A DNA stretch of 64,000 nt, from assembly GCF_014174215.1 (NCBI RefSeq), contig NZ_JABEQL010000010.1:1-64000 (forward strand), given 5' to 3'. This DNA is from Gluconacetobacter tumulicola (lineage in GTDB: Bacteria; Pseudomonadota; Alphaproteobacteria; Acetobacterales; Acetobacteraceae). Shown here one piece after another: positions 43,855 to 54,200 of the stretch (the stretch's first letter is position 1; every line of letters begins with the position of its first letter). The position numbers and the translations under genes were made by a program. The notes under the pieces were generated by a model. That model saw only the letters and a program-made list of their open reading frames with translations, had not been told where the DNA came from and did not search any database.

Positions 43855-44829
43855 TTATCCCGCAACCGGGGTCAGGGCCGGGCGGCCGGCAAGGACGGCA
43901 TCGACGTTGTCCAGCGCCAGCATGCACATGTCGGTGCGGGTTTCCACCGTGGCACTGCCCACATGCGGCGTCAGGAACAGGTTCGGCAGGGAAAGCAGGC
44001 GCGGGTCGGGGTTCGGCTCGTTGCGGCAGACATCAAGCCCCGCGCCCGCGAGCTGGCCATCCTTCAGGGCTGCGATCAGCGCGCCCTCATCCACCAGGCT
44101 GCCGCGTGCGGCGTTGACGAAGATGGCGCCGCGCGGCAGCAGGCCGAACAATTCGGCGGTCATGACCGGCTTGCCGTCCTTGCTGCCCGGCATGTGCAGG
44201 CTCAGTACGTCGCACTGGGGCAGCATGTCGCGCGGATCGGCGAAATAGGTGGCGCCTTCTTCCAGTTCCGGCGCCAGGCGGCTGCGGTTGGAATAGAGGA
44301 TCTTCATCTCGAATCCGCGTGCCCGCCGGGCCACGGCGCGGCCGATGCGCCCCATGCCGATGATGCCCAGCGCCTTGCCGGTGACGCGCGTGCCCAGCAT
44401 TTCGTCCAGGCCCAGCGTCCGGCCCCAGCCCGAATCGACCAGTGAGAGATATTCCTTCGCTCGGCGCGATGCCGCCAGGATCAGCATCATCGCCAGGTCG
44501 GCGTTGCAGTCGGTCAGTACGTCGGGCGTGTTGGTCAGGGCGATGCCGCGCCCGAGGATCGCCGGAATGTCCAGATGATCGGTGCCGACGCTGATGGTGG
44601 CGATGACGCGCACGCTGTCGGGCAGGGCGGCGATGGTGGCGGCGGAGACCGGCGTGCTGCTGGTCACCACCACGGCATCGGGGCGAAATTCCCGGGCTTG
44701 GGCAACCAGTTCGTCTTCCGTCAGCTTGTGGTCCGGGGCGGGCAGCGTGTCATAATCCCGGGCGATGCGGGCGTTGGCGGCGGCCAGCAGGTGCTGGGAA
44801 ACGATCAGGCGGGGGCGTGTCCGGGACAT
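43855..44829 (-). CDS. D-isomer-specific 2-hydroxyacid dehydrogenase (glyoxylate/hydroxypyruvate reductase type)
   Basis: 324 aa. NAD(P)-binding loop GIIGMGRIGRAVARRARGFE, active-site Arg in NAARGSLVDEGAL, Glu in DVCRNEPNPDP and His in FLTPHVGSATVETR, the usual catalytic trio. The substrate-side VGTDHLDIPAILGRGI is typical of GyaR/GhrB-like enzymes that reduce glyoxylate, hydroxypyruvate or 2-ketogluconate; acetic acid bacteria have several. GAGG lies 8 nt before ATG 44829. A longer upstream frame is not supported. Confidence 0.9.
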   Translation of the reverse strand: MSRTRPRLIVSQHLLAAANARIARDYDTLPAPDHKLTEDELVAQAREFRPDAVVVTSSTPVSAATIAALPDSVRVIATISVGTDHLDIPAILGRGIALTNTPDVLTDCNADLAMMLILAASRRAKEYLSLVDSGWGRTLGLDEMLGTRVTGKALGIIGMGRIGRAVARRARGFEMKILYSNRSRLAPELEEGATYFADPRDMLPQCDVLSLHMPGSKDGKPVMTAELFGLLPRGAIFVNAARGSLVDEGALIAALKDGQLAGAGLDVCRNEPNPDPRLLSLPNLFLTPHVGSATVETRTDMCMLALDNVDAVLAGRPALTPVAG

Positions 44830-44935
44830 GGGATCGACCTCTTTTCCATGGATGCCGCGCATCCGGCTTCCGTAACAGGTTCGACCTATTGCCGGTTTGT
44901 GTCCAGACGCCCGGCATGACGAGAAAGAGAGCGCG

Positions 44936-45640
44936 ATGGGCAACGGGATGGACATCACCCCCGAGATCATGATCCAGGCCTATTCGATCGGCCTGTTTCC
45001 CATGGCGCCCGATGCACGGTCGCAACACCTGGAATGGTACGATCCGGAATTGCGGGGAATCCTGCCGCTGGACGGGTTTCACGCCCCTCGCCGCCTGCTG
45101 CGCACCGTGCTGTCCGACCGGTTCGAGATCGTGTCGGACCGTGATTTCGAGGCGACGATCCGTGCCTGTGCCGCCCCCGCACCGGGGCGGGAAGAGACAT
45201 GGATCAACGAACGGATCGTCCGCCTGTTCTGCGACCTGCATGCGCTGGGCCATGCCCACAGCGTGGAAAGCTGGTGCGACGGGGAACTGGTGGGCGGGCT
45301 CTACGGGGTGGCGATCGGCGGGGCGTTCTTTGGCGAGAGCATGTTCAGCCGCGCCCGCGATTCGTCGAAGGCGGCGCTGGTCTCGCTGGTCGCGCGGCTG
45401 CGGCGTGGCGGCTTCACGCTGCTCGATACGCAGTTCGGCACCGAGCATCTGGCGCGGTTCGGCGGGATCGAAATTCCCGCATGGCGCTACAAGAAGCAGT
45501 TGGCGGCCGCGCTGCTTCTGCCGGCCCGCTGGCCGGACGAGTCCTCGCCCGTGGAGCGCGAGGCGATCCGTCATGAAATTATCGCCATGCGGGGCGGAAG
45601 CGGCGCGGGCGCAATTTCGTCTGGCGACGGAAGCGGTTAG
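44936..45640 (+). CDS. aat: Leucyl/phenylalanyl-tRNA-protein transferase
   Basis: Adds Leu or Phe to proteins with N-terminal Arg or Lys, making ClpS substrates. 234 aa with IQAYSIGLFPMAPDARSQHL, LEWYDPELRGILPLDGFHAP, the acceptor pocket SVESWCDGELVGGLYGVAIG, FFGESMFSRARDSSKAALVS and LLDTQFGTEHLARFGG. The start is ATG 44936; ATG 44948 is an alternative. It is divergent from the dehydrogenase gene. clpS and clpA of the same pathway are also in this window. Confidence 0.96.
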   Translation: MGNGMDITPEIMIQAYSIGLFPMAPDARSQHLEWYDPELRGILPLDGFHAPRRLLRTVLSDRFEIVSDRDFEATIRACAAPAPGREETWINERIVRLFCDLHALGHAHSVESWCDGELVGGLYGVAIGGAFFGESMFSRARDSSKAALVSLVARLRRGGFTLLDTQFGTEHLARFGGIEIPAWRYKKQLAAALLLPARWPDESSPVEREAIRHEIIAMRGGSGAGAISSGDGSG

Positions 45641-45686
45641 GGTCGTCGGGCATTATTGGAAGAAGCGGGAAGAGGAATTCGGGATC

Positions 45687-46361
45687 ATGATCCATCCGAC
45701 AGGGGCGCGCGCGGGCGTGGCTGGCGCGCTGGCGGTGAGCCTGATGACGGCCATTGCAGTTCAGCCGGCGCGGGCGCAGGCCGATGCCGACCATCCGCCG
45801 CTGGCACCCGCGCGCGACGTGCAGGTGCAATATGCCGTGCAGCCCGATGGCGCCCCGGCCCCCAAGACGATCGAGGCCTGGTTCACCGCGAATGGCGGGA
45901 TGATGCGCATCGACAGCCCCGAGGCCATGGGCTCGACGATTCTGAACCGCACCACGCGGCAGGTGACGATCGTGCTGAACAAGCAGAAGGTCTACACGCA
46001 GTTCGAGGCGCATAACGGGATTCGCAACCCGTTCCTGCTGGATCTGTCGATGCAGTTTACCCGCAGGGGCACGGCGCAGGTCGCGGGCGTGTCCTGCACC
46101 GAATGGGGCGTGGTGTCGGGGCGCGGGACGGCGACCGCCTGCGTGACCGATGACGGCGTGATCCTGCGCGAGGACGGGGTGGATGGCGACGGCATGAAGG
46201 GCCGGCTGGAGGCGACGCGCGTCACCTATGGCCCCATTCCGACCAGCACGTTCCAGCCGCCCGAGGGCTATCAGATGGTCACGCGCCATCGCGTCGCCCC
46301 GTCGCATGCGGTGGGTGGCGGCCAGCCGGTGACCGGTGGAGCGGCGCAGTCCGGCCAATGA
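45687..46361 (+). CDS. Secreted DUF4412-like protein A
   Basis: 224 aa with a signal peptide (GALAVSLMTAIAVQPARAQA). The mature part is mostly beta: DVQVQYAVQPDGAPAPKTIE, MMRIDSPEAMGSTILNRTTR, VTIVLNKQKVYTQFEA and a cysteine pair in VAGVSCTEWGVVSGRGTATA...CVTDDGVIL. The layout resembles DUF4412, exported proteins of unknown role. A low-complexity Gly/Gln tail ends the protein. It overlaps the next gene by ATGA, and the two look like diverged duplicates. Confidence 0.7.
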   Translation: MIHPTGARAGVAGALAVSLMTAIAVQPARAQADADHPPLAPARDVQVQYAVQPDGAPAPKTIEAWFTANGGMMRIDSPEAMGSTILNRTTRQVTIVLNKQKVYTQFEAHNGIRNPFLLDLSMQFTRRGTAQVAGVSCTEWGVVSGRGTATACVTDDGVILREDGVDGDGMKGRLEATRVTYGPIPTSTFQPPEGYQMVTRHRVAPSHAVGGGQPVTGGAAQSGQ

Positions 46362-46948
46362 GCGGCGAATCGCGCCGCCTGGCGCTGGCGGGTCTGGTCC
46401 TTGCCCTGGCGCTGCCGGTTGGTCCGGCGGCGCGGGCGGCCGGGGACGCGCCCTTCGTCACGCCGCAGCAGGATGTCGACATCAGCTACGCACTGGCATC
46501 GCCCGATCCGTCGATTCCGGTGCAGCACCAACGCATGCGCTGGTCGGCCGGCACACGCCGCCAGCGTGTCGATCCCGACGGGTCGGCCACCTACATGATC
46601 ACCGATTATCGGGCGGGCAGCCTGACGGTGATCGACCAGGCCCACGGTGCCCGCACAATCATCCCCGCCCCCGGCCCGGCCCTGTCGGAACCCGGGCAGC
46701 GGGCATCGGGGGACTGGGCGCGCGGCGAGACGATGCTGGTGGCCGGCGAAAGCTGCACCGTCTGGCATACCCATGACACGGACGGCCGGGTGAGCGATGT
46801 CTGCTACAGCGATGACGGCGTCATGCTCCAGGTCATGCAGGGCGACCGGATCGTGGTGCGTGCGGAACAGGTGACCCGCGCTATCCAGCCGGATTCGGTG
46901 TTCGTCGTGCCAGCCGGGCTGAAGCCTATCCAGGCCGCCCATCCCTAG
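46358..46948 (+). CDS. Secreted DUF4412-like protein B (paralogue of the preceding gene)
   Basis: 196 aa with a signal peptide (LALAGLVLALALPVGPAARAA). It mirrors the preceding protein: DVDISYALASPDPSIPVQHQ, MRWSAGTRRQRVDPDGSATY, AGESCTVWHTHDTDG and VCYSDDGVMLQVMQGD, with the same Cys-x(n)-Cys-x-DDGV arrangement. The function is unknown. Translation is probably coupled to the first copy. Confidence 0.7.
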   Translation: MSGESRRLALAGLVLALALPVGPAARAAGDAPFVTPQQDVDISYALASPDPSIPVQHQRMRWSAGTRRQRVDPDGSATYMITDYRAGSLTVIDQAHGARTIIPAPGPALSEPGQRASGDWARGETMLVAGESCTVWHTHDTDGRVSDVCYSDDGVMLQVMQGDRIVVRAEQVTRAIQPDSVFVVPAGLKPIQAAHP

Positions 46949-47076
46949 AAATCCGCTCATTGGCGGGGTTCGTGACGGAAATGGGGCGAAACCTGCCCGT
47001 AAATCGCCATGAGTGGGTGGTGTGTTTCTTTTTACGCGGGGCGGTTTGCTCCCGCCTGGAAAGAAAGGGTACGGCC

Positions 47077-47475
47077 ATGCGTAAAATGGCGCGACTTCTG
47101 CTGGTGGTTCCGGTGATGGCGGCGGGTCTTGCCGCTGCTGCTCCGGCGGCCCATGCGGAATGGCACGGACATGGGTGGGGCGGTCCCGGCCCGGGCTGGC
47201 ATGGCGGTGGCTGGCATGACGGCGGCTGGCACGGTGGTGGCTGGCGTGGCCCCGGTTGGCGTGGCCCGGGTTGGGGCGGGCGGGGCTATTATGGCCGTGG
47301 CTCCGGTGTGGGCGGTGCCTTTGTCGGCGGGCTGATCGGCGGGGCGCTGATTGGCGCGGCCGGAACGGCAATCGCGGCCGATGCCTATGCCTATGCGCCG
47401 CCGCCCCCTCCGCCGCCGCCTCCGCCCCCGGTGGTCTATGTGCAGCCTTATGCCTATGCCTATCCGGCTTATTGA
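47077..47475 (+). CDS. Gly/His/Trp-rich secreted protein
   Basis: 132 aa. A signal peptide (LLLVVPVMAAGLAAAAPAAHA) precedes a low-complexity region with repeated GW-H-GG units (WHGGGWHDGGWHGGGWRGPG), a Gly-zipper-like hydrophobic block (VGGAFVGGLIGGALIGAAG), a poly-Pro run and a Tyr-rich end (YVQPYAYAYPAY). Such proteins are common in alphaproteobacteria; some belong to glycine-zipper envelope families. The role is unknown. AAAGGG lies 8 nt before the ATG. Confidence 0.75.
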   Translation: MRKMARLLLVVPVMAAGLAAAAPAAHAEWHGHGWGGPGPGWHGGGWHDGGWHGGGWRGPGWRGPGWGGRGYYGRGSGVGGAFVGGLIGGALIGAAGTAIAADAYAYAPPPPPPPPPPPVVYVQPYAYAYPAY

Positions 47476-47486
47476 TCGCGTGGGAC

Positions 47487-47516
47487 GCGGGCCGTCAGAT
47501 CTGTGAGGCGGCCCGC
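47487..47516 (-). terminator. Hairpin at the end of bcp
   Basis: GCGGGCCG (47487-47494) pairs with CGGCCCGC (47509-47516); the bcp stop lies in the loop. It is placed between two convergent genes and has no T-run. Confidence 0.5.
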
Positions 47517-47974
47517 ATCACCTCGGCGACATGGCCGGGCACCTTGACGTTGCGCCACACATGGGCGACCCGGCCGTCGGCGTCGATCAGGAAGGTGGCG
47601 CGTTCGATGCCCATATATTTGCGGCCGTACAGCGTCTTCTCGACCCAGACGCCATAGGCTTCGGTGACCGCGCCGGTGGCGTCCGAGGCCAGCGGAAAAT
47701 CGAGATTCTGCCTGGTGGCGAAAGTGTCGATGGCCTTCATCGAATCGCGCGAGACGCCGATGATGGGAATGCCCGTGCCGCCCAGCGCGGCCAGGGCCTC
47801 CTGGAAACCGCAGGCCTCGGTGGTGCAGCCCGGCGTGCTGGCCTTGGGGTAGAAATACAGGATGAACGGCTTGCCCCGCATCGCCGCCAGGCTGACATGC
47901 CGCCCCTTGCTGGCCGGCATGTCGAAATCCGGCACCGGGGCGCCGACGGCGGGAAAGATCGGGGTTTCGGCCAT
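47495..47974 (-). CDS. bcp: Thioredoxin-dependent peroxiredoxin (Bcp/PrxQ)
   Basis: 159 aa. It reduces hydroperoxides with thioredoxin. The peroxidatic Cys50 and resolving Cys55 are in KASTPGCTTEACGFQ, the 5-residue spacing of PrxQ. FILYFYPKA, GVSRDSMKAIDTFA, FPLASDATGAVTEAYGVW and ATFLIDADGRVAHVW are all family blocks. Convergent with the Gly-rich gene; glnE lies just upstream on the same strand. Confidence 0.96.
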   Translation of the reverse strand: MAETPIFPAVGAPVPDFDMPASKGRHVSLAAMRGKPFILYFYPKASTPGCTTEACGFQEALAALGGTGIPIIGVSRDSMKAIDTFATRQNLDFPLASDATGAVTEAYGVWVEKTLYGRKYMGIERATFLIDADGRVAHVWRNVKVPGHVAEVMRAASQI

Positions 47975-48025
47975 GATGGGTCTCCGTTCGGCCCCGGTCG
48001 GGGCGGGGTGCGGTGGGCGGGCTTT

Positions 48026-51000
48026 CTATTTCGATGGGTTTGCCGGTGCCCGCAAGCGTTCCGTCGTGTCCTCGACCGGGCCGATCAGGCGGATGAACAG
48101 GGCGCGCACCGAGTCCGCGAGGTCGTCCATCAGGGACAGGGCGTCGTCCATCGACCCAACACCGATCTCGCGCAGCAGGATGTCGCTGGTGGCGGCAGGC
48201 ATGGTGGCGGGGTCGGTCGGCGGGCGGGCGCCGAAGAGGATGCGCAGCATGCTCTGCACCGACCGCCATGTCCGGTCCGCGCGCAGCAGCACGCGCTCCG
48301 CCGCCAGGTCCAACTCGCCATGCCGCGCCAGCAGGCGCAGGGCTTCGCGCGTCGAGGGCGCGCGCGCCTCGGCGGTGCCTGCGACGAGTTGCAGCGCCTG
48401 GGCGATGAATTCCACATCCATCAGGCCGCCCGGACGGCGCCTGATATCCCACGGGCCCTCGGCCGGCAGGTCGCGCGCGATGCGGGCGCGCATCGCGCGT
48501 GCATCGTCCAGAATCGTCTGGCGGGCGGCGGGGGAGGGGTTGCCATCCAGCGCGGTGGCGATCGCCGCGCGCATGGCGCGGACCAACGGCGGCGCGCCGG
48601 CGACGACCCGTGCGCGGGTCAGGGCCATGCGCTCCCACGTCCAGGCGCTTTCGGCGTGATAACGGCGGAACGAGTCCAGCGACAGCGCGACAGGGCCCTT
48701 GGAGCCGGAGGGGCGCAGGCGCATGTCGACCTCGTAGAGCGGCCCTTCCGGGCCCGGTGCGGTGAGGGCGGCGATGAAGGCATGGGCCAGCCGGACGAAA
48801 TACTGCCCGACCGGCAGCGGGCGTGGCGGCAGCCCGCCCCCCTCGGCGGCGGCGCGCGGCGAGACCACGCTGTCGGTCACCCCGGGCGGGTGGTCGTAGA
48901 TCAGCATCAGGTCGAGGTCCGAACCCGGCATCATCTCGCGCGATCCGGCCTTGCCCAGTGCCACCACCGCGATCGCCCCGCCTTGGATGCGCCCGTAGCG
49001 TTCGCGATGTTCGGCGGTGACGGTGCGCAGCAGGCCGCGGATCACCGCATCGGCCATGTCGGTGCGGGCGCGGCTGGCGCTGTCCACGTCCAGCCGACCT
49101 TCCAGCCGGGCGGTGGACAGGCGGAATTCCTCGCCGCGCACCAGCGTGCGCAGGACCGGCAGGAGCTGCTCGGTCGAGGTGGCACCCGCCACATGCTGGC
49201 GCACGAGCTGGGCGGGCGTGAGGTCGGCGGTGCGCGTATCGGCCTCGTCGTCGCCGATGCCGCCCAGCAGTCCTTCCAGCGCCGCCGGGGTTTCGGCCAG
49301 ATGGTCGGCCAGGAAGGGCGAGCCGTCGAGGATGGTGGCGATGCGTCCGATCAGCGCCGGATTGCGCTCCAACAGTGTCAGGAACTGCACCCCCGCCCAT
49401 TGGCGGGCGAGCATGGCGTCGAACCGGCGCAGGCAGGTCAGCGGCTCGCGGCGCTGGCCGAAGCAGGACAGGATCACCGGCATCAGGCGGCGCAGCAGGC
49501 TGCGCGCGCGGTCCGAGCGCAGGGCGCGCAGGCGGTTGCCGCTCCAGCGGCCCAGCAGGGCCAGCGCATCGGGGATCTCGGCTACCGGGAAGCCGGCGAG
49601 GCGCAGATGCTCCTCCATGTCCTCGGCCTCGGGGTCGATCGAGGCGTCCGTGCCCTCGGGTTCGGCGAACTGGCGCTCGAAGATCCGGCGGGAGTCCTGC
49701 ATGATCGGCAGCATCATGGCCGCCAGGGCGCGGCCGTTTTCCTCCTGCATGAAGATCGCGTAGATGTTGAAGGCTTCGCGCGTTGTCGGCAGGCGGTGGG
49801 TCTGGTGGTCGGCCTGCATCTGCAGCCGATGTTCCGCGCGGCGCAGCATGCGATAGGTGCGGGCCAGGCTTTCGCCCTGCAAGCGGGGCAGGATGCCGGC
49901 GCGCACCAGTCGGCGCAGCGCGCCCAGCGTGGTGGGATCGCGCAGTTCGGGCTGCCGCCCGCCCCAGACCAGTTGCAGCGCCTGGGCGACGAATTCGACC
50001 TCGCGGATGCCGCCCTGGCCCAGTTTCAGGTCGTGGCCCAGCAGCCAGTCGCGGGCCAGTCGCGGATCGTGGACCGTGCGGTCGCCCAGGCGCGACAGGC
50101 CGGTATGGCCGGCATTGCGGTGGCGGTCGATGCGCGCCTTCATATCGTGCAGGTCGTCGATCACCGCGAAATCGAGGTGGCGGCGCCAGACGAACGGGTG
50201 GATCGCGCGCAGGAAGCGGCGGCCGGCGCTGATGTCGCCCGCCACCGGGCGCGCCTTGGTCATGGCCGCGCGTTCCCAGGTCTGGCCCATGCTTTCGTAA
50301 TAGGCGATGCCGGTGGGAAACGAGATTGCGGGCGGGGTGGCCGACGGGTCGGGGCGCAGGCGCAGGTCGGTGCGGAAGACGTAGCCATCGGCATCGCGCG
50401 CTTCCATCAGGCTGACAAGATCGCTAGTCATGCGGATGAAGATCCGGCGCAAATCCTCGTGGCCCGGATGGCAGTCCGGATCGTACAGCACGATCAGGTC
50501 GATATCCGAGGAGTAGTTCAGTTCCCGCGCACCCAGTTTCCCCATTGCCAGCACGACGAATCCGCTGCCCCGGGTCGGGTGGCCCGGGTCTGGCAGAACG
50601 AGTTGCCCCGTATCATGTGCCGTCCGCAGCAGATGTCTGACCGCGGCATCCAGCGCGCCCTCGGCCAGGCGGCTGAGCGCGAGGGTGACCTGTTCCAGCG
50701 TCCACAGACCGCCGATATCGGCCAGCGCGATGGCCAGCGCGGCCTGCCGCTTGGCCGCGCGCAGGGTTGCCGCGATCGTGGCGCGGTCGTCGCGCGGGGT
50801 CAACGCCGCCATGCTGTCCAGGGCGGTGGCCATGCCCGCGTCCGGCCCTTCGGCCAGCAGGTGGGCGAAGGGAATGACGTCGCGCCGGGCCAGGCCGGCC
50901 AGATAGGGGCTGTTGCCGCCGATCGCCGCCAACATGGCCGCCACGCCCTCGGCCTTCAGCAATGCCGGGTCCAGCGCGTGGTCCTGCCACAGCTCGTCCA

Positions 51001-51124
51001 GGTCCTCGCGCAGCAGGGCGGCGCCGCGCGGATCGGCGGGGGCGGGCCAGGCGCGGTCGGTCCAGGCGGTTGGGCCACCGGCGGGCGGCGCCTGCGTGGC
51101 GCGGGCGGTGCGATGTCCGGGCAT
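48026..51124 (-). CDS. glnE: Bifunctional glutamine synthetase adenylyltransferase/adenylyl-removing enzyme
   Basis: Controls glutamine synthetase by adenylylation. 1032 aa with two nucleotidyltransferase halves: the N-terminal removase site VLAMGKLGARELNYSSDIDL (GS-x(n)-DxD) and the C-terminal transferase site VVALGKAGSREMMPGSDLDL. REVEFVAQALQLVWGGRQPE and LMDVEFIAQALQLVAGTAEA are the paired conserved helices. The start ATG 51124 has AGGA 6 nt upstream; the frame extends to 51250 but would overlap the divergent gene's start. Only 89 nt separate it from the AsmA-like gene. Confidence 0.96.
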   Translation of the reverse strand: MPGHRTARATQAPPAGGPTAWTDRAWPAPADPRGAALLREDLDELWQDHALDPALLKAEGVAAMLAAIGGNSPYLAGLARRDVIPFAHLLAEGPDAGMATALDSMAALTPRDDRATIAATLRAAKRQAALAIALADIGGLWTLEQVTLALSRLAEGALDAAVRHLLRTAHDTGQLVLPDPGHPTRGSGFVVLAMGKLGARELNYSSDIDLIVLYDPDCHPGHEDLRRIFIRMTSDLVSLMEARDADGYVFRTDLRLRPDPSATPPAISFPTGIAYYESMGQTWERAAMTKARPVAGDISAGRRFLRAIHPFVWRRHLDFAVIDDLHDMKARIDRHRNAGHTGLSRLGDRTVHDPRLARDWLLGHDLKLGQGGIREVEFVAQALQLVWGGRQPELRDPTTLGALRRLVRAGILPRLQGESLARTYRMLRRAEHRLQMQADHQTHRLPTTREAFNIYAIFMQEENGRALAAMMLPIMQDSRRIFERQFAEPEGTDASIDPEAEDMEEHLRLAGFPVAEIPDALALLGRWSGNRLRALRSDRARSLLRRLMPVILSCFGQRREPLTCLRRFDAMLARQWAGVQFLTLLERNPALIGRIATILDGSPFLADHLAETPAALEGLLGGIGDDEADTRTADLTPAQLVRQHVAGATSTEQLLPVLRTLVRGEEFRLSTARLEGRLDVDSASRARTDMADAVIRGLLRTVTAEHRERYGRIQGGAIAVVALGKAGSREMMPGSDLDLMLIYDHPPGVTDSVVSPRAAAEGGGLPPRPLPVGQYFVRLAHAFIAALTAPGPEGPLYEVDMRLRPSGSKGPVALSLDSFRRYHAESAWTWERMALTRARVVAGAPPLVRAMRAAIATALDGNPSPAARQTILDDARAMRARIARDLPAEGPWDIRRRPGGLMDVEFIAQALQLVAGTAEARAPSTREALRLLARHGELDLAAERVLLRADRTWRSVQSMLRILFGARPPTDPATMPAATSDILLREIGVGSMDDALSLMDDLADSVRALFIRLIGPVEDTTERLRAPANPSK

Positions 51125-51213
51125 GGGGCGTCCTGGTCCGGGAGGCAGAAAAGAGAAGGGGCCATATCCCGCGCCATGTCGCGCCGGGGCCGCGGCGCAC
51201 CCTGGACGGCGCG

Positions 51214-54200
51214 ATGACCCCCGGTCAAGGCCCCCGATCTTCGGCGCCACGCAGGGGGTGGCGCATCGTCCGGGTGCTGGCAGCGGCCTGCGTGGCCGTG
51301 CCGGTTCTGCTGGTTGTGGGGCTGGCGGGGTGGCTCTCCTGGCGGCCCGTCGATGTCACGCCGCTGGCGCGGCTGGCGCTGGCGCGCGTGCTGCCGCCCG
51401 GCGCGCGGGGACAGAAGGCGGTCCATCTGGAACTGGGGCGGATGCGCGTTGGCTGGGACTGGCTGCATCGCGGCGTGGCCGCGCCGCTGGACGTTGCGGC
51501 CGATGATCTGCGCCTGCGCCGGCCCGATGGAAGCGTGGCGGAGAGCGTCGGCGCGCTGCGGCTGGTGCTGGCCAGCGGGCCGCTGTTGCATGGCCAGCTT
51601 GTCGCGCCCGAGCTGGCGGTGTCGGACGCGCGGGTGACGCTGCGTCGGGACGCGGATGGAGCGATCGGTCTCGATACCGGCGTGGCGCAGGATGGAGGCG
51701 GCACGGCTGGTCTGCCGCTTGATCCCCGGATGATGGAAAGGCTGGCTCTGGAGGATGTCGCGGTCACGCTGCGCGATGTGCCGACCGGCCAGACATGGCG
51801 CGCCGACGGGGTGAATGCCGAGCTGCGTGCCGTGCGTCATGCCGCCCTGTTCGGCCTGGTCGGCCATGCCGGGGTGACGCTGGCGGGGCCGGGGCTGCGC
51901 GCGACGCTGCGCGCCGATGGCCAGGCCGATGGTGCGGCGGGACTGGTCTGGCATCTCGCCGCCACGCCGGTGACGCCGAGCGCGCTGGCCCCGCTGGCGC
52001 CGGGCCTGGCCCATGCCGACCTGCCCGTCGGGCTGGATGCAACGGTTCGTCTGGCGGCGGATCGGGATGGCCTGATGGCCCGCCCGGTCGCGGCCGCCCT
52101 GCGCGTGCGGGCGGGTGCCGGGCGGATCGTGACGGGCGCGCGGGGCCTGGTTCGCGTGGCCGGCGCGCAGGCGGATTTCACGGCCCGTTTCACGCCCGAT
52201 GCCGGCGGCGGCGCTATTCCGGGTGGGGCGAAGATCCGGCTGGAGACGCTGGCGGCCAGCATACTGCCCTCCGACCGTCCGGCGAGCATGCCCGGCGATA
52301 CGGTCACGCTGTCCGCGCATGCGGCGCTGGATGTTGCCAGCCTGAATGGCCCCGGGCCGATCTACGGCGCGGTGGATGCGACCATTCCCACACTCGATTT
52401 CGCGACCCTGGCTTCCTACTGGCCTGCGGGGGCGATGAAGGGCGCGCGGGCGTGGGTGACGCGGAATATCACGCGCGGCACGGCGCAGAACCTGCATGTC
52501 GCCATCGGGCTGGGCAGCGCTTCGGGGTGGAAGGCGCTTGCCATGCGGTCGATGGCGGGCGGCGTCACCGGGTCGGGCCTGGACCTGCACTGGCTGCGTC
52601 CGATCCCGCCGATCCAGGGGGTGAATGCCGTCCTGACCTTCGAGGGGCCGGACGCGCTGTCGATCGCCTTCAGCGACGGTGTCCAGACCATGGAGCGCGC
52701 CGGCCGCCATGTCGGCGCCACCGGCACCGGGCGGCTTGCGGTCGGCGACGGGCACATGCGCATCACCGGCCTGCAGGGGAAGGACCAGACCGGCGACATT
52801 ACGACGACCCTGCGCGGCAATCTGCGCGATGTGCTGGCTCTGCTGGCCGAGCCCCGCCTGCATCTGCTGTCGCGCCATCCGGTCGCGTTCGACCAGCCCA
52901 GCGGCAATGCGCGGGTCGTCCTGCATCTGGGCCTGCCGCTGGACGACAAGGTCTCGGTGGATCAGATCCAGCTGAATGGCCATGCCGACCTGGATCATCT
53001 GCATCTGGGCGACGTGGTGCAGGGGCGCGCCCTGGATGACGGGCGGGTGACGCTGGATGCCACGACGCAAGGGTTGACCATGCGGGGCACGGCGCTGCTG
53101 GGCGGCATGCAGTCGGCCCTGACCTATGCCATGGATTTTCGTGGCACGCCGGAGGTCCGCACCACCGAGAGCGCGCATGTGCGCATCCATGTTACGCCCG
53201 AGAGCGCGGTGCGCGCCGGTTTCGATGTCGGCCAGCGTTTCCATGGCAGCGCGGACCTGGATGTCGATTACGATCGCTTCCCCGACAGTACCGGTCAGGT
53301 GGACCTGAAGCTGGACCTGACGGATACGGCGCTGACCATTCCGGTGTGGAGCAAGCAGCGGGGGCAGGCGGCAGCGGCCTCGGCACGGCTGGGGCTGGAT
53401 GATGGGCGTCTGGTCTCGGTCGAGGCCATTCATGCCACCGGCCCCGACTTGCTGATCGATGGCCGTGCGACCATGGGGCGGGATGGCGGACGCAGCCTGA
53501 TCATGCGCGGGTTCCGCGTCGGCCGGTCGCGGGGGGATGCGACAGTGGGGGTTTCGCCGCGACCGTCCGATCCGCTTCGTGTGGCGGTCCATGCCTCGGT
53601 GCTGGACCTGTCGCCGCTTCTGGCGCCCACGCCGGAGGCGGCTGCGTCTCCCAAGGAAGCGGAAAAAGGGGCCTATCACATGCCAGAGGCCGCGTCGGGC
53701 CGGGTGCATGGGCCGCCTGGGCGGAGCTGGCTGATCGATGCCGATGTCCGTACATTGTTCTATGCCCGCGCCGCGGCACTGACCGGTGTGCATGCGCATC
53801 TGGAGGATAATGGCGTCCGCCTGACGCGGATGCGGTTTTCCATGGCCGGGCCGTCGCCGGCCAGTGCGACCCTGACACCGGAGCGGGACGGGCGGCACCT
53901 GTGGGCCAGTGTCCAGGATCTGGGCCTGATGCTGCGTACGCTGGGCGTGACGACCAAGTTCGAGGGCGGGCGGACCGTGATGCGGGGCGTGTTCGACGAT
54001 GCCCAGCCCAGTGCGCCCTTTACGGGTGTGCTGACTGTCGATCCCATCACGTTGCGCGAGGTGCCGCAGGCGGTGCGCCTGGCAAATAATGCCTCGCTCT
54101 ATGGCTGGATGCAGGCCGCGCCGACGCCGGGGTTCGCGATCCAGCGCGTTTCCCTGCCCTTCACCTTCCGCGACGGGGTGCTGGAGGTCCATGACGGGGT

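Noticed and set aside
47531-51217. A 1228-codon plus-strand open frame across bcp and glnE
   Set aside because: It is antisense to glnE, whose nucleotidyltransferase motifs are clear. Its composition is the Gln/Arg/Gly/His-rich pattern typical of a shadow frame in GC-rich DNA, and it has no recognisable domain.
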